Of a stretch of DNA of 64,000 bases, positions 25,890-34,462 are shown piece by piece. The notes beneath the pieces are model-generated. The model saw only the letters and a program-made list of their open reading frames with translations, did no database searches and was not told the origin of the DNA. The stretch is from Draconibacterium orientale. Its GTDB lineage: Bacteria > Bacteroidota > Bacteroidia > Bacteroidales > Prolixibacteraceae. Positions within the stretch are counted from its first letter, which is position 1, and each line of letters begins with the position of its first letter. Position numbers and translations under genes: made by a program. The stretch covers positions 2,294,001-2,358,000 of the forward strand of contig NZ_CP007451.1 in NCBI RefSeq assembly GCF_000626635.1. The letters run 5' to 3'.

Positions 25890-27500
25890 ATGGTTAAAAA
25901 GATAATAATACCTTTAATTGTAGTGGTTGCAATAATAGCAGCCATCCAGCTTTTTCATAAAGAAAAGCCGTTTTACGATTTAAAGCTGGAGAAATTACGT
26001 CAGGAATATGCAATAAAACCTGTCCCCTCGGTTGAACATAGCAAATTTAAGGTGCTTCAGGCTGACTTTGAAACACCGCAGGAAGTAACGGAGGCATGTC
26101 TTACCTGTCATACCGAAGTTCATAAGGAAATAATGGGGTCAAGTCACTGGAACTGGGAGCGTATCGCGTATGTTGAGGGACGTGGAATTCGTGCAATCGG
26201 GAAAAAGAATCTTTTAAATAATTTCTGTATTGGGTCGCAGACTAATGAGCAGGCATGTGCAAAATGCCATATTGGTTTTGGAATGAATAATGATCATTTC
26301 GATTTTAAAAATGCCCGCAATGTTGACTGTATGGTGTGTCACGATAACTCGGAAGAATACCAGAAAGGAACTTCCATGGCAGGTTATCCCGATCGTAGTG
26401 TGAACCTCAGTAAAGTTGCACAAAGTGTAGGGCAACCAACAAAAAATAATTGTGGTGCATGCCATTTTTATAGTGGTGGTGGAAATAATGTAAAACATGG
26501 CGATTTGGAAGCAGCTCTAATTGCAACCACGCGCGATGTAGATGTACACATGGCTGCCAACGGATTAAACATGAGTTGTGTTGATTGTCATACGGCAGAA
26601 AATCATGTGATGAAAGGTAAGCTTTATTCGGTGTCGGCTGATAATATTAACCGCCTGAATTGCGAAGATTGTCACACCAACATGCCACACTTTAACCAGA
26701 TGTTGAACAGACATACTGCAAAAGTTGCATGTCAAACGTGTCATATTCCAACCTATGCAAAAGAGAATGCCACAAAAATGGAATGGAACTGGTCGGATGC
26801 CGGTAAACTAAAAGATGGTGAGCCATATATGGAAAATGATTCATTAGGTAACCACACTTATATGTCGATTAAAGGTTCGTTTAAATGGGCTCGAAATATA
26901 CAGCCCGATTACCTTTGGTTTAATGGTACTGCCGATCATTATATGATGGGAGATACGATCGGGGAAATTCCGGTGCAGATGAACAAGCTGTTTGGCGCAC
27001 ATGACGATCCGAATTCAAAAATTATTCCGGTAAAGATTCATGTTGGCGATCAGATTTACGATAAGAAATACAATATTTTAATTCAGCCAAAACTATTTGC
27101 AGAAGAGAAGGGAGATAGTGCTTATTGGAAGGATTTTGACTGGGATCAGGCTTCAGAGGCAGGAATGAACAGACTGGGATATCCCTACAGTGGAGAATAT
27201 GGTTTTGTAAGAACGGAGATGTACTGGCCGGTAAACCACATGGTAGCGCCAAAAGAACAGTCTGTTTCGTGCGCCGAATGCCATACCAGAAGTAGTGGTC
27301 GACTGGAAAAACTCACCGGGTTCTACTTGCCCGGACGCGATAATAATCCAATTCTCGATGGCATTGGTCGCTGGCTAATTATTCTGGCGCTGGGCGGTGT
27401 AATCGTTCATGCGGCTATCCGTATTTTCTATTCGTTAAGTAATAAGGAGTACGAAACGGAGATAATTGACTACGAGAATCAGAATAATCAAAAACAATAG
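25890..27500 (+). CDS. Octaheme c-type cytochrome, tetrathionate reductase family
   Basis: The 536-residue multiheme protein has eight CxxCH heme sites (CLTCH, CAKCH, CMVCH, CGACH, CVDCH, CEDCH, CQTCH, CAECH), the number and order of the Shewanella octaheme tetrathionate reductase family. An N-terminal hydrophobic stretch (residues 4-20) and a C-terminal helix (WLIILALGGVIVHAAIRIFY) anchor it at both ends, unlike the soluble Shewanella protein. The heme domain should face the periplasm. Enzymes of this family reduce tetrathionate, nitrite or hydroxylamine; which one is used here is not known. A cytochrome b gene starts 2 nt after the stop, so the pair can draw electrons from quinol. Confidence 0.9.
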   Translation: MVKKIIIPLIVVVAIIAAIQLFHKEKPFYDLKLEKLRQEYAIKPVPSVEHSKFKVLQADFETPQEVTEACLTCHTEVHKEIMGSSHWNWERIAYVEGRGIRAIGKKNLLNNFCIGSQTNEQACAKCHIGFGMNNDHFDFKNARNVDCMVCHDNSEEYQKGTSMAGYPDRSVNLSKVAQSVGQPTKNNCGACHFYSGGGNNVKHGDLEAALIATTRDVDVHMAANGLNMSCVDCHTAENHVMKGKLYSVSADNINRLNCEDCHTNMPHFNQMLNRHTAKVACQTCHIPTYAKENATKMEWNWSDAGKLKDGEPYMENDSLGNHTYMSIKGSFKWARNIQPDYLWFNGTADHYMMGDTIGEIPVQMNKLFGAHDDPNSKIIPVKIHVGDQIYDKKYNILIQPKLFAEEKGDSAYWKDFDWDQASEAGMNRLGYPYSGEYGFVRTEMYWPVNHMVAPKEQSVSCAECHTRSSGRLEKLTGFYLPGRDNNPILDGIGRWLIILALGGVIVHAAIRIFYSLSNKEYETEIIDYENQNNQKQ

Positions 27501-27502
27501 CA

Positions 27503-28144
27503 ATGAGTAAAATATATATTTATAAGGGGTTTAATCGTTTCTGGCACTGGACGCAGGCAGCATTAATCTTTTTCCTGACAGTAACCGGTTTCGAAGTTCA
27601 TGATTCAATTCATTTATTTGGCTACGAAAAAGCTGTGTACTTTCATCGTATTGCTTCGTATGCCTTTTTGGTACTCATTGCCTTTGCCATATTCTGGCAT
27701 GTAACTACAGGTGAGTGGAAACAATATATTCCCAATGTAAGCAAGCTTTCGGCACAAATAAAGTATTATACCAGCGGCATATTTAAGAAAGAACCACACC
27801 CAACAAAAAAAACGCAGGTTAGTAAGTTAAACCCGCTTCAGGCTTTTACCTATCTGGGATTTAAGCTTGTTTTGGTACCCATGATGGTGATTTCGGGCTT
27901 GTTGTACATGTTTCATAAAACGGTAGATGGCAATAACGAGATTGTAATTCGCGATATTAGCCTTGGAAGTATTGCAAACTGGCATTCATTCGGCGCGTTC
28001 TTATTGGTTGCTTTTGTAATCGTTCATATATACATGACTACCACCGGGCACACTTATACATCTAATTTAAAAGCAATGATTACAGGATACGAAGAGTTAG
28101 ATGATGAAAAAGTTGCAGATGACGAAAAGAATAAAGCGGAATAG
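27503..28144 (+). CDS. Membrane cytochrome b (four-helix, b561/hydrogenase cytochrome b type)
   Basis: This 213-residue protein has four membrane helices. Candidate heme-ligand His residues lie in RFWHWTQ (helix 1), YFHRIASY (helix 2), FWHVTTG and NWHSFGAFLL...VHIYMTTTGH (helix 4). This layout fits the Ni/Fe-hydrogenase or formate dehydrogenase cytochrome b family, which oxidises quinol and passes electrons to a periplasmic partner. The partner here is the octaheme cytochrome, 2 nt upstream. The acidic C-terminal tail (EELDDEKVADDEKN) is cytoplasmic. Confidence 0.88.
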   Translation: MSKIYIYKGFNRFWHWTQAALIFFLTVTGFEVHDSIHLFGYEKAVYFHRIASYAFLVLIAFAIFWHVTTGEWKQYIPNVSKLSAQIKYYTSGIFKKEPHPTKKTQVSKLNPLQAFTYLGFKLVLVPMMVISGLLYMFHKTVDGNNEIVIRDISLGSIANWHSFGAFLLVAFVIVHIYMTTTGHTYTSNLKAMITGYEELDDEKVADDEKNKAE

Positions 28145-28187
28145 AGAAAATGGAATCAATTATAAAATACAATAAATATCAAAAAAA

Positions 28188-28706
28188 ATGAGGTCGAAAA
28201 AATATATGAATCCTTATCTCGCAGGTTTTCTTTTAGGCTTAATTTTATTGGCCACCATTTACATAACCGGTAGAGGACTTGGAGCAAGTGGAGCGATGAA
28301 AAGTGTTGTTATTGAAAGCGTTAATACCGTGGCACCACAGCATGCCGGGAACACGCAATTTTACAAAGAATATGCAGCCGAACATCCCAACGGTCCTTTA
28401 CGCTCGTGGCTGGTTTTCGAGGTGTTGGGCGTTATTATCGGTGCTTTTTTATCAGGAGTAATGTCTGATCGCATAGGATGGAAACTCGAAAAAGGGCCAA
28501 AAGCAACCAATGCCATGCGAATTGTAGGAGCCATAACCGGCGGTGCCCTTTTTGGCCTGGGGTCGCAACTGGGGCGCGGATGTACCAGCGGGTCGGCATT
28601 GAGTGGAATGGCAGTGATGTCGTTTGGAGGAATTATTACCATGATGTCTATTTTCGGAATGGCATATATGCTGGCTTTCTTCTTCAGACGATTGTGGCTG
28701 AAATAA
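28188..28706 (+). CDS. YeeE/YedE-family transporter subunit (half-size)
   Basis: The 172-residue protein has four or five membrane helices and the family's conserved motifs: GRGLGASGAMK near residue 28, and GSQLGRGCTSGSALSGMA near 125. In the E. coli-type thiosulfate importer (TsuA/YeeE) such Cys residues contact the substrate. As a half-length protein it probably works with the next YeeE gene. It follows the cytochrome b by 43 nt and belongs to the same operon. Confidence 0.88.
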   Translation: MRSKKYMNPYLAGFLLGLILLATIYITGRGLGASGAMKSVVIESVNTVAPQHAGNTQFYKEYAAEHPNGPLRSWLVFEVLGVIIGAFLSGVMSDRIGWKLEKGPKATNAMRIVGAITGGALFGLGSQLGRGCTSGSALSGMAVMSFGGIITMMSIFGMAYMLAFFFRRLWLK

Positions 28707-28742
28707 TTATAAATTTTTACAACCGAAAAAAACAATATTATT

Positions 28743-29942
28743 ATGGCACCATTAGTTCCTGAAATAATTGGCAACGAATTTAATTTTGTAATTGCATTGC
28801 TTATTGGTGTTGCCTTTGGGTACACCCTTGAGCAGGCAGGTTTTTCCAGTACCAAAAAGCTGGTTGGTTTGTTTTATGGTTACGATTTTACCGTATTACG
28901 TGTTTTTTTTACGGCCGGCGTAACAGCAATGATAGGAGTTTTGTTATTGGCACACTTTGGGCTGCTCGATATAAGATTGATTTATGTAAATCCCACTTTT
29001 CTGTGGTCGGCACTTGTAGGAGGAGCAATTATGGGGGCCGGATTTATTATTGGCGGTTTTTGCCCCGGCACAAGTGTTTGTGCGGCATCGATTGGTAAAC
29101 TCGATGGATGGGCATTTATTTTTGGAAGCTTGATCGGAATACTTGCTTTTGCAGAATTTTATCCTATTCTGGAGCCCATTTATCTGGGAAAAGCGATGGG
29201 GCCGGTTCGCATCGACGTATTCTTTGGCCTGTCGCCGGTTGCATGGGCTTTTATATTAACGGCAATTGCAATACTCGCTTTTTACGGAACTACGTGGGTA
29301 GAATACCGGGTTCGCAAAAAACAACTGAAATTTAGCCCTTTAACAATGCGCAGAACTTACCTGGTGTCTGTTGTTCCATTTGTTTTTATATTGTTGGCTG
29401 TGGTAATTCCATCGCGAAACGATAGAATTCAAAAACAAGTTGCCGACAAAAAAGAACAGGGCAAATGTGTTTTTAAAGAAATATCGGCAGATAAACTTGC
29501 CGATGAGTTGGTTAATAATTACTACAAAGTAAATTTAATTGATGTGCGAACGAAGGAAGAATTTGAGAGCGGTCATTTACCACTGGCCATTAATATTCCA
29601 TTAAGCGAGTTTCTTGATCGGAAGTACGAGGATTATTTCAAACAAAAACACAAAACAAATATTTTCTATTCGAACGATTCTGCCACACACAAAGAGGCAT
29701 GTTTAACGGCGCAGTTTGTTGGCAAATCGAATAACCTGATTTTGAAAGAAACGGCCGATGATTTTGAGCGAATAATATTCCATGCTCAAAAACCGGAGCC
29801 TCTGGCTGGTAAAGAAGCCTACGAAGAATATTTGTTTCGGTCGGGAGCTGCGCGTAAACTTACCGAATTACAAACAGCATTCGAAAACCTGAATAAACCG
29901 GTAATAAAAGAAGTGATAAAAGCTACGGGCGGGTGTAGTTAA
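28743..29942 (+). CDS. YeeE/YedE-family transporter fused to a rhodanese-like domain lacking the active-site Cys
   Basis: Residues 1-225 form the membrane part with GGAIMGAGFIIGGFCPGTSV (Cys107) and Cys113, the second half of a YeeE/YedE permease. Residues ~245-345 are rhodanese-like (LIDVRTKEEFESGHLPLAINIP). The active-site loop reads FYSNDSATHKEA, so the catalytic Cys is Ser310; Cys320 is near by. A classical sulfur transfer at that site is therefore unlikely, and the domain may only bind. The protein ends GGCS. The gene is the last of the operon and is followed by a terminator. Confidence 0.88.
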   Translation: MAPLVPEIIGNEFNFVIALLIGVAFGYTLEQAGFSSTKKLVGLFYGYDFTVLRVFFTAGVTAMIGVLLLAHFGLLDIRLIYVNPTFLWSALVGGAIMGAGFIIGGFCPGTSVCAASIGKLDGWAFIFGSLIGILAFAEFYPILEPIYLGKAMGPVRIDVFFGLSPVAWAFILTAIAILAFYGTTWVEYRVRKKQLKFSPLTMRRTYLVSVVPFVFILLAVVIPSRNDRIQKQVADKKEQGKCVFKEISADKLADELVNNYYKVNLIDVRTKEEFESGHLPLAINIPLSEFLDRKYEDYFKQKHKTNIFYSNDSATHKEACLTAQFVGKSNNLILKETADDFERIIFHAQKPEPLAGKEAYEEYLFRSGAARKLTELQTAFENLNKPVIKEVIKATGGCS

Positions 29943-29970
29943 AAACAAACGAAAATAGAAAAGGATAAGA

Positions 29971-30006
29971 AAATCCCGGAGAACAACTCTTCGGGATTTT
30001 TATTTG
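29971..30006 (+). terminator. Terminator of the octaheme operon
   Basis: AAATCCCG pairs with CGGGATTT, followed by a T-rich tail. It lies 30 nt past the last stop codon. Confidence 0.8.
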
Positions 30007-30050
30007 GATTACGCCGAAAAGAGATTGTTAGCAGATAATACTACTCGTTG

Positions 30051-30347
30051 GTGATGGTCTCACTCAAAGTAAAGAGAGTCCGGGGCTGTATATGATTAAA
30101 TTAAACAGCCCCGGACTTTAAGCTTCTCTCACTCCAGATGAGGTTATCACTAGAGAAGCCCAGAATAATTTTCGGGTCCAGCGGTTTATAACCGCTGATT
30201 ATTTGTGCATAAAAGGAGAGTCCGGTGCTGTATATGTTTAATGTATACAGCACCGGACTCTAGAGTTTCTCTTACTCCAGGTGAGGTTATCGCCTGGTTG
30301 CTGTTTCTTTATCAGAGCTTCAAGGTTTCGTAAACCTTGAAGCTCTG
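30051..30347. repeat. Cluster of palindromes, one nested in another
   Basis: The outer arms GTGATGGTCTCACT (30051) and GATGAGGTTATCAC (ending 30150) hold an inner perfect 13-bp stem AGTCCGGGGCTGT (30077-30089/30105-30117). Next is CAGCGGTT/AACCGCTG (30179-30197). Then comes an 18-bp perfect stem AGAGTCCGGTGCTGTATA (30217-30234/30244-30261), and last a 16-bp perfect stem on AGAGCTTCAAGGTTT (30313-30347). The inner two stems differ by G-C versus T-A at the same pair, so both arms changed together. No gene is seen in 29943-30423. Confidence 0.85.
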
Positions 30348-30423
30348 TAAATTTTTATTGGAATCATTTTTGTAAAGCGTTCTGCTGTATTTATTGTTAT
30401 ATTCGAAATTAAAACAGAAACGC

Positions 30424-31587
30424 ATGTCAAAGATCCTGGTAATAGACGACGAGAGAAGCATCAGAAATACGCTAAAAGATATTCTCGAATACGAGAAATA
30501 TGAAGTAGATCTGGCAGAAGATGGAACAAAAGGAATTGAGAAAATTCGTTCGGCCGAGTACGATATTGTACTTTGTGATATAAAAATGCCGGGACTGGAT
30601 GGCATTGAAGTCTTGGAACGCCTGGTGGTTTTGGCTCCCGACACTCCGGTGGTGATGATCTCGGGTCACGGAAATATTGATACCGCTGTTGATTCGATAA
30701 AAAAGGGAGCTTTTGATTATATCGAGAAGCCATTGGATTTGAACCGCTTGCTGATTACTATCCGCAACGCCATGGACAAATCAACGCTGGTTACCGAAAC
30801 CAGAATTCTGAAGAAAAAGGTTAATAAGAAATTCGAGATTATTGGCGAATCAAAAGCCATTACCGATATTATTCAGATGGCCGACCGCGTTGCTCCAACC
30901 GATGCACGTGTTTTAATTACCGGTGCCAACGGATCGGGAAAAGAGCTGGTCGCCCGCCGGATTCACGATCAAAGTAACCGCGCATCAGGTCCGTTTGTTG
31001 AAGTGAATTGTGCGGCTATTCCTTCAGAATTGATCGAAAGCGAGTTGTTCGGTCACGAAAAAGGTGCATTTACCTCGGCAGTAAAACAGCGTAAAGGAAA
31101 ATTTGAGCAAGCCAATGGCGGAACACTTTTCCTGGATGAAATTGGGGATATGAGTCTTTCGGCACAAGCCAAAGTTTTACGTGCGCTGCAGGAAAGTATT
31201 ATCAGCCGTGTTGGCGGCGATAAACACATAAAAGTGGATGTTAGGGTAGTGGCCGCTACCAATAAAAACCTGGCCAACGAAATCGATCAGAATAAATTCA
31301 GGGAAGACCTGTACCACCGCTTAAGTGTGATTCTGATTCATGTTCCGACGCTTAACGAACGCCTCGACGATATACCACTGCTTGCCAGCCATTTTATCAA
31401 ACAAATTTGTGGCGAGTACGGAATGCAGGAAAAAACCATTTCGGAAAAGGGCATTAAAGAGCTGCAAAAAATTAACTGGACCGGAAATATTCGCGAGTTC
31501 AGAAATGTAATTGAAAGGCTGATTATTTTGTGCGACCAGGAAATTACCGATGCCGATGTGCTAAAATTTGCAGCACCTTTAAAATAG
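30424..31587 (+). CDS. NtrC-type response regulator with AAA+ domain, without Fis DNA-binding domain
   Basis: The receiver domain is at residues 1-120 with phospho-acceptor Asp52 (LCDIKMPG) and Lys102 (EKPLD). The sigma-54 AAA+ domain has Walker A GANGSGKE (167-174), Walker B TLFLDE (234-239) and a sigma-54 contact loop reading GAFTSA (214-219) rather than the usual GAFTGA. The protein ends at residue 387 right after the AAA+ lid, so the C-terminal Fis helix-turn-helix of NtrC is absent. I start at 30424; an upstream TTG/ATG frame adds ten residues. No histidine kinase gene is adjacent, so its sensor is elsewhere. Confidence 0.9.
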   Translation: MSKILVIDDERSIRNTLKDILEYEKYEVDLAEDGTKGIEKIRSAEYDIVLCDIKMPGLDGIEVLERLVVLAPDTPVVMISGHGNIDTAVDSIKKGAFDYIEKPLDLNRLLITIRNAMDKSTLVTETRILKKKVNKKFEIIGESKAITDIIQMADRVAPTDARVLITGANGSGKELVARRIHDQSNRASGPFVEVNCAAIPSELIESELFGHEKGAFTSAVKQRKGKFEQANGGTLFLDEIGDMSLSAQAKVLRALQESIISRVGGDKHIKVDVRVVAATNKNLANEIDQNKFREDLYHRLSVILIHVPTLNERLDDIPLLASHFIKQICGEYGMQEKTISEKGIKELQKINWTGNIREFRNVIERLIILCDQEITDADVLKFAAPLK

Positions 31588-32008
31588 AATTCTTTAAATT
31601 ATTCCTCAATCCTAAAACAACTTTACTGATTTGTTGTTAAGTATTTTACAAAGAAGTTAATAACGTTCTGTAATGTTCGTTATTAAAGATATTAGCCTCT
31701 GGTTTCGGAAGTCAATTTGTCATGGCGTATTATTAATCTTTCCCTCGGGAAAATATTTTCTTCCGTTTTCAGAGGCTTTTCTTTTGCAAATTTCCCAATG
31801 ATTATAAATAGAAATTTCACGCAGAGAACGCTAAGTTTTCGCAAAGAACGCAAACATACTTTAAATCCTTGGCGAACTTTGCGCTCCTTCCCTCCTTTGC
31901 GTGAAAAGATATCAACTTTTGAATAACTCCATAGGAGTTCGATTTTAGTAAGAATCCGAAAAACAAAAGTACACAACCCGGTACGGGTTGGATTGCCATT
32001 ATCTCGGT
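31588..32008. other. Gene-free region with stem-loops and a repeat remnant
   Basis: A 9-bp inverted repeat TTAATAACG/CGTTATTAA (31657-31686) is followed by the structured segment described at 31694-31781. After that a repeat with inverted ends TTTCACGCA (31815-31823) and TGCGTGAAA (31898-31906) encloses 'acgctaagttttcgcaaag'-like text, a common Bacteroidota intergenic repeat. No gene is supported. Confidence 0.6.
31694..31781 (+). ncRNA. Possible structured RNA with terminator-like 3' end
   Basis: Three stems nest: AGCCTCTG (31694-31701) with CAGAGGCT (31770-31777); CGGAAG (31706-31711) with CTTCCG (31760-31765); and the hairpin TTTCCC/GGGAAA (31739-31752). The outer stem is followed by TTTTCTTTT. 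No promoter box was found just upstream, so it may be the 3' end of the regulator mRNA rather than a separate RNA. Confidence 0.35.
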
Positions 32009-32755
32009 CTAAAACTCAACCTTGAACAGGTAGAAAATCACATTCAGAATAATGTAAAGTAAGATGATCAGCGCCAGTCCGTAAACGTTAAAAACGATTA
32101 GTAAAATGGCTGATAACGCCAGGAAAAGGTAACGATACCAGTTGTCTTTTAAACGCAGGTTTTTCACTTTCAGTGAAAACATGGGCATATTAATCACCAT
32201 CATCCCCGACATGAAAATACCCAGAAGAACCAGGTTTTTTGTGGAATAAAGCGATTGGAAAATATCGTGGTATTTCGGGAACTCGAGCATCAAGCCCAAC
32301 GAAGCCCAAAATATTCCGTTCGATGGAATAGGCAAACCTCTAAAAAATGGTTCGTCGCTGGTAAATACATTAAATTTTGCCAGGCGGATAGCACCAAAAA
32401 CCGGGACTAGAAATGCCGAGAAAAGAATTATCCACTGCCACCATTCGCCACTAATTTCATGTATGGGTTGGTTCTTCCCGAACATCGCAAACTCCAGTAA
32501 GGTAAAGAGAATAGCTCCCGGAGCCACTCCAAACGACACCAAATCGGATAAGGAATCGAGCTGTTTACCGATTTCAGAATAGGCTTTTAAAGCACGAGCC
32601 GCCAGCCCGTCGGCAAAGTCGAAAACCGAGGCGGCACAAATAAAAATACCGGCCCAGATCAGGTGCCCGTCGATGGCAAAAATGGTTGCAACTACTCCTG
32701 ATAACAGGTTGAGGGTGGTAATAAAATTGGGTATCTGTTTAATAATGTTCTTCAT
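32009..32755 (-). CDS. pssA: CDP-diacylglycerol-serine O-phosphatidyltransferase
   Basis: This membrane enzyme makes phosphatidylserine from CDP-diacylglycerol and serine, the route to phosphatidylethanolamine. The CDP-alcohol phosphatidyltransferase motif D-G-x2-A-R-x8-G-x3-D-x3-D is seen in ADGLAARALKAYSEIGKQLD followed by SLSD. The 248-residue protein has seven or eight membrane helices. It is 13 nt downstream of cdsA, which supplies its substrate CDP-diacylglycerol, so the pair forms a phospholipid unit. Confidence 0.93.
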   Translation of the reverse strand: MKNIIKQIPNFITTLNLLSGVVATIFAIDGHLIWAGIFICAASVFDFADGLAARALKAYSEIGKQLDSLSDLVSFGVAPGAILFTLLEFAMFGKNQPIHEISGEWWQWIILFSAFLVPVFGAIRLAKFNVFTSDEPFFRGLPIPSNGIFWASLGLMLEFPKYHDIFQSLYSTKNLVLLGIFMSGMMVINMPMFSLKVKNLRLKDNWYRYLFLALSAILLIVFNVYGLALIILLYIILNVIFYLFKVEF

Positions 32756-32768
32756 TTGTTAATACGCA

Positions 32769-33596
32769 TTACACGTTTCCGGTAAAAATGAGCCAAATAA
32801 AAATTGCAGGGATAACAAAAAGCAAACTATCCAGGCGGTCTAAAAATCCACCGTGTCCGGGCAAGAATGTTCCCGAGTCTTTTATATCTATTTCGCGTTT
32901 TATCTTCGATTCGAATAGGTCGCCCAGGGTGCCGAAAACCGCAGTAAGTACTGCAATTGCTATCCAGCTAACCATGCTCACCGCCGGAAATAGTACAGCA
33001 TTTACTATTCCCATAATTATGGCAAAAACGGCTCCACCAATCAGTCCTTCCCACGATTTTGCGGGCGATATATTCTTACACATTTTATGTTTGCCAAACT
33101 GTGTTCCCACCAGGTAAGCTGCCGAATCGTTTATCCACAAAATAAAATACACGCCAACCATTATCCACGGGTAAAAGGTATTTTGCCCGTTAACCGACGT
33201 GTGTACTACAAAGTTCATCAAACTAAAGGGCAGGGCAATGTAAGCAAAACCCAGTGTACTCGAACCTGCATTCTTTAGGGTGTCTTTGTCGCTTCTGAAA
33301 ATTTCGACAATAAGCAGAATAACCACTATGGCAATAAAACTAAAGCCAAACTGGCGCGGCAGATAGTTATTCGATAAGGCAAAACAAATGAGGAAAAAGA
33401 TAACGCCAAAAATGCTTCCGATAATGCGCGAAGGATGATGGCCCGCTTTTTCCACCATGGCATAAAATTCGTATTGGGTAATAAATAACAGCGTTGCAAA
33501 TACCACTGCAAAAATGATCGGATGCAGCAGTGTTCCACCCAGCATAACGGCTATATAAATAATTCCGGTTAGAGAGCGTTTAAGTAAATTACTCAC
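32769..33596 (-). CDS. cdsA: Phosphatidate cytidylyltransferase
   Basis: This enzyme makes CDP-diacylglycerol from phosphatidic acid and CTP in the inner membrane. The 275-residue protein has about eight helices and the CdsA signature near the C-terminus: FESKIKREIDIKDSGTFLPG then HGGFLDRLDS. It overlaps the DUF2007 gene by 8 nt and precedes pssA. Confidence 0.95.
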   Translation of the reverse strand: MSNLLKRSLTGIIYIAVMLGGTLLHPIIFAVVFATLLFITQYEFYAMVEKAGHHPSRIIGSIFGVIFFLICFALSNNYLPRQFGFSFIAIVVILLIVEIFRSDKDTLKNAGSSTLGFAYIALPFSLMNFVVHTSVNGQNTFYPWIMVGVYFILWINDSAAYLVGTQFGKHKMCKNISPAKSWEGLIGGAVFAIIMGIVNAVLFPAVSMVSWIAIAVLTAVFGTLGDLFESKIKREIDIKDSGTFLPGHGGFLDRLDSLLFVIPAIFIWLIFTGNV

Positions 33597-33798
33597 CTTT
33601 TAATTCTTTGATTAGGTTAATAGCTTCGTTGCGGTTTTCTTCGGCAACATAAATTTTGTACTCGCCAAAATTCTGGTATGCCGAATCGTGTTGGTTAAGA
33701 ACAACAATTTTTATTCCGGCACTTTCAAGCAGGTCTTTGGCCATTTCCGCTTTGTATTCGTGTGCTGTCATAAAAATCATTTCCCAACCTTTTTCCAT
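33589..33798 (-). CDS. DUF2007-domain small protein
   Basis: The 69-residue protein resembles the DUF2007 (putative signal-transducing) family. It opens with a strand-helix (MIFMTAHEYKAEMAKDLLES), followed by AGIKIVVLNQHDSAYQNFG and a second strand IYVAEENRNEAINLIKEL. It is cytoplasmic, with no membrane helix. It overlaps the start of cdsA by 8 nt, so the two are translated together. Function unknown. Confidence 0.8.
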   Translation of the reverse strand: MEKGWEMIFMTAHEYKAEMAKDLLESAGIKIVVLNQHDSAYQNFGEYKIYVAEENRNEAINLIKELKGE

Positions 33799-33847
33799 GC
33801 TGCAAAGTTAACAAAATCTGGTTTCCGAGAAGTTAAATAGTGTGAAG

Positions 33848-34462
33848 CTAGTAGAGAAACACATGCAGTTCGCGCGGTCCGTGAGCTCCCATCACCAGCG
33901 TTTTTTCGATATCGGCAGTTCGGCTTGGGCCGGTAACTAAGGTAATTTGCGAAGGCAACTGATCGGGATATTTCTCGCGGATTTTTGCGTAAGCAGTATG
34001 CAGATAATCAACAAGCTGATCTTTACGGGCAATAACAATGTGTTGCGGCGGATACACCGATAATTGGCGGCCTCCCAGTAAGGCAGAACTTACCATTACC
34101 GATCCGGTGTGGGCAACTAAAAATTCGCACGATGTTATTCCTGCCTCAATGGCTTGTTGTCTGTTTTCGAAGTTTTGATGTTGAATTCCGTTTTTTGCCA
34201 GTAATTCCTGAAGTTCATCTTCAGCGCAAACCACTTCCGTTTCAGGAATATTCTGCAAAACTGTTTTTAGCTTTTCAACCAGCTCTTCTTCTGATTTGCA
34301 CAAATAGACACTCCCGTTTACCGCCTCCATATTTTCTTTAAATGCCTGACCTAAAGATCTTTCAATAGCGTGATAAACGGGAGCGTCAAAATCTGGCATT
34401 TCCGGCTCGGGGTGAATGGCGTTTTTCAGCCTGTTTAGTATTTCTTCTCGAGCCGTTGCCAT
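33848..34462 (-). CDS. LUD-domain (LutC/YkgG) protein
   Basis: The 204-residue protein has the LUD fold used in lactate-utilisation and related proteins. ITSCEFLVAHTGSVMVSSAL, the QLSVYPPQHIVIARKDQLVD strand and LVTGPSRTADIEKTLVMGAHGP carry the family's Gly-rich motifs. In LutC the domain is part of lactate oxidation; no lutA or lutB is adjacent, so the role here is open. Its ATG directly follows the ftsH stop as TAAATG, so the two are co-translated. The combination ftsH-LUD is common in Bacteroidota. Confidence 0.88.
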   Translation of the reverse strand: MATAREEILNRLKNAIHPEPEMPDFDAPVYHAIERSLGQAFKENMEAVNGSVYLCKSEEELVEKLKTVLQNIPETEVVCAEDELQELLAKNGIQHQNFENRQQAIEAGITSCEFLVAHTGSVMVSSALLGGRQLSVYPPQHIVIARKDQLVDYLHTAYAKIREKYPDQLPSQITLVTGPSRTADIEKTLVMGAHGPRELHVFLY

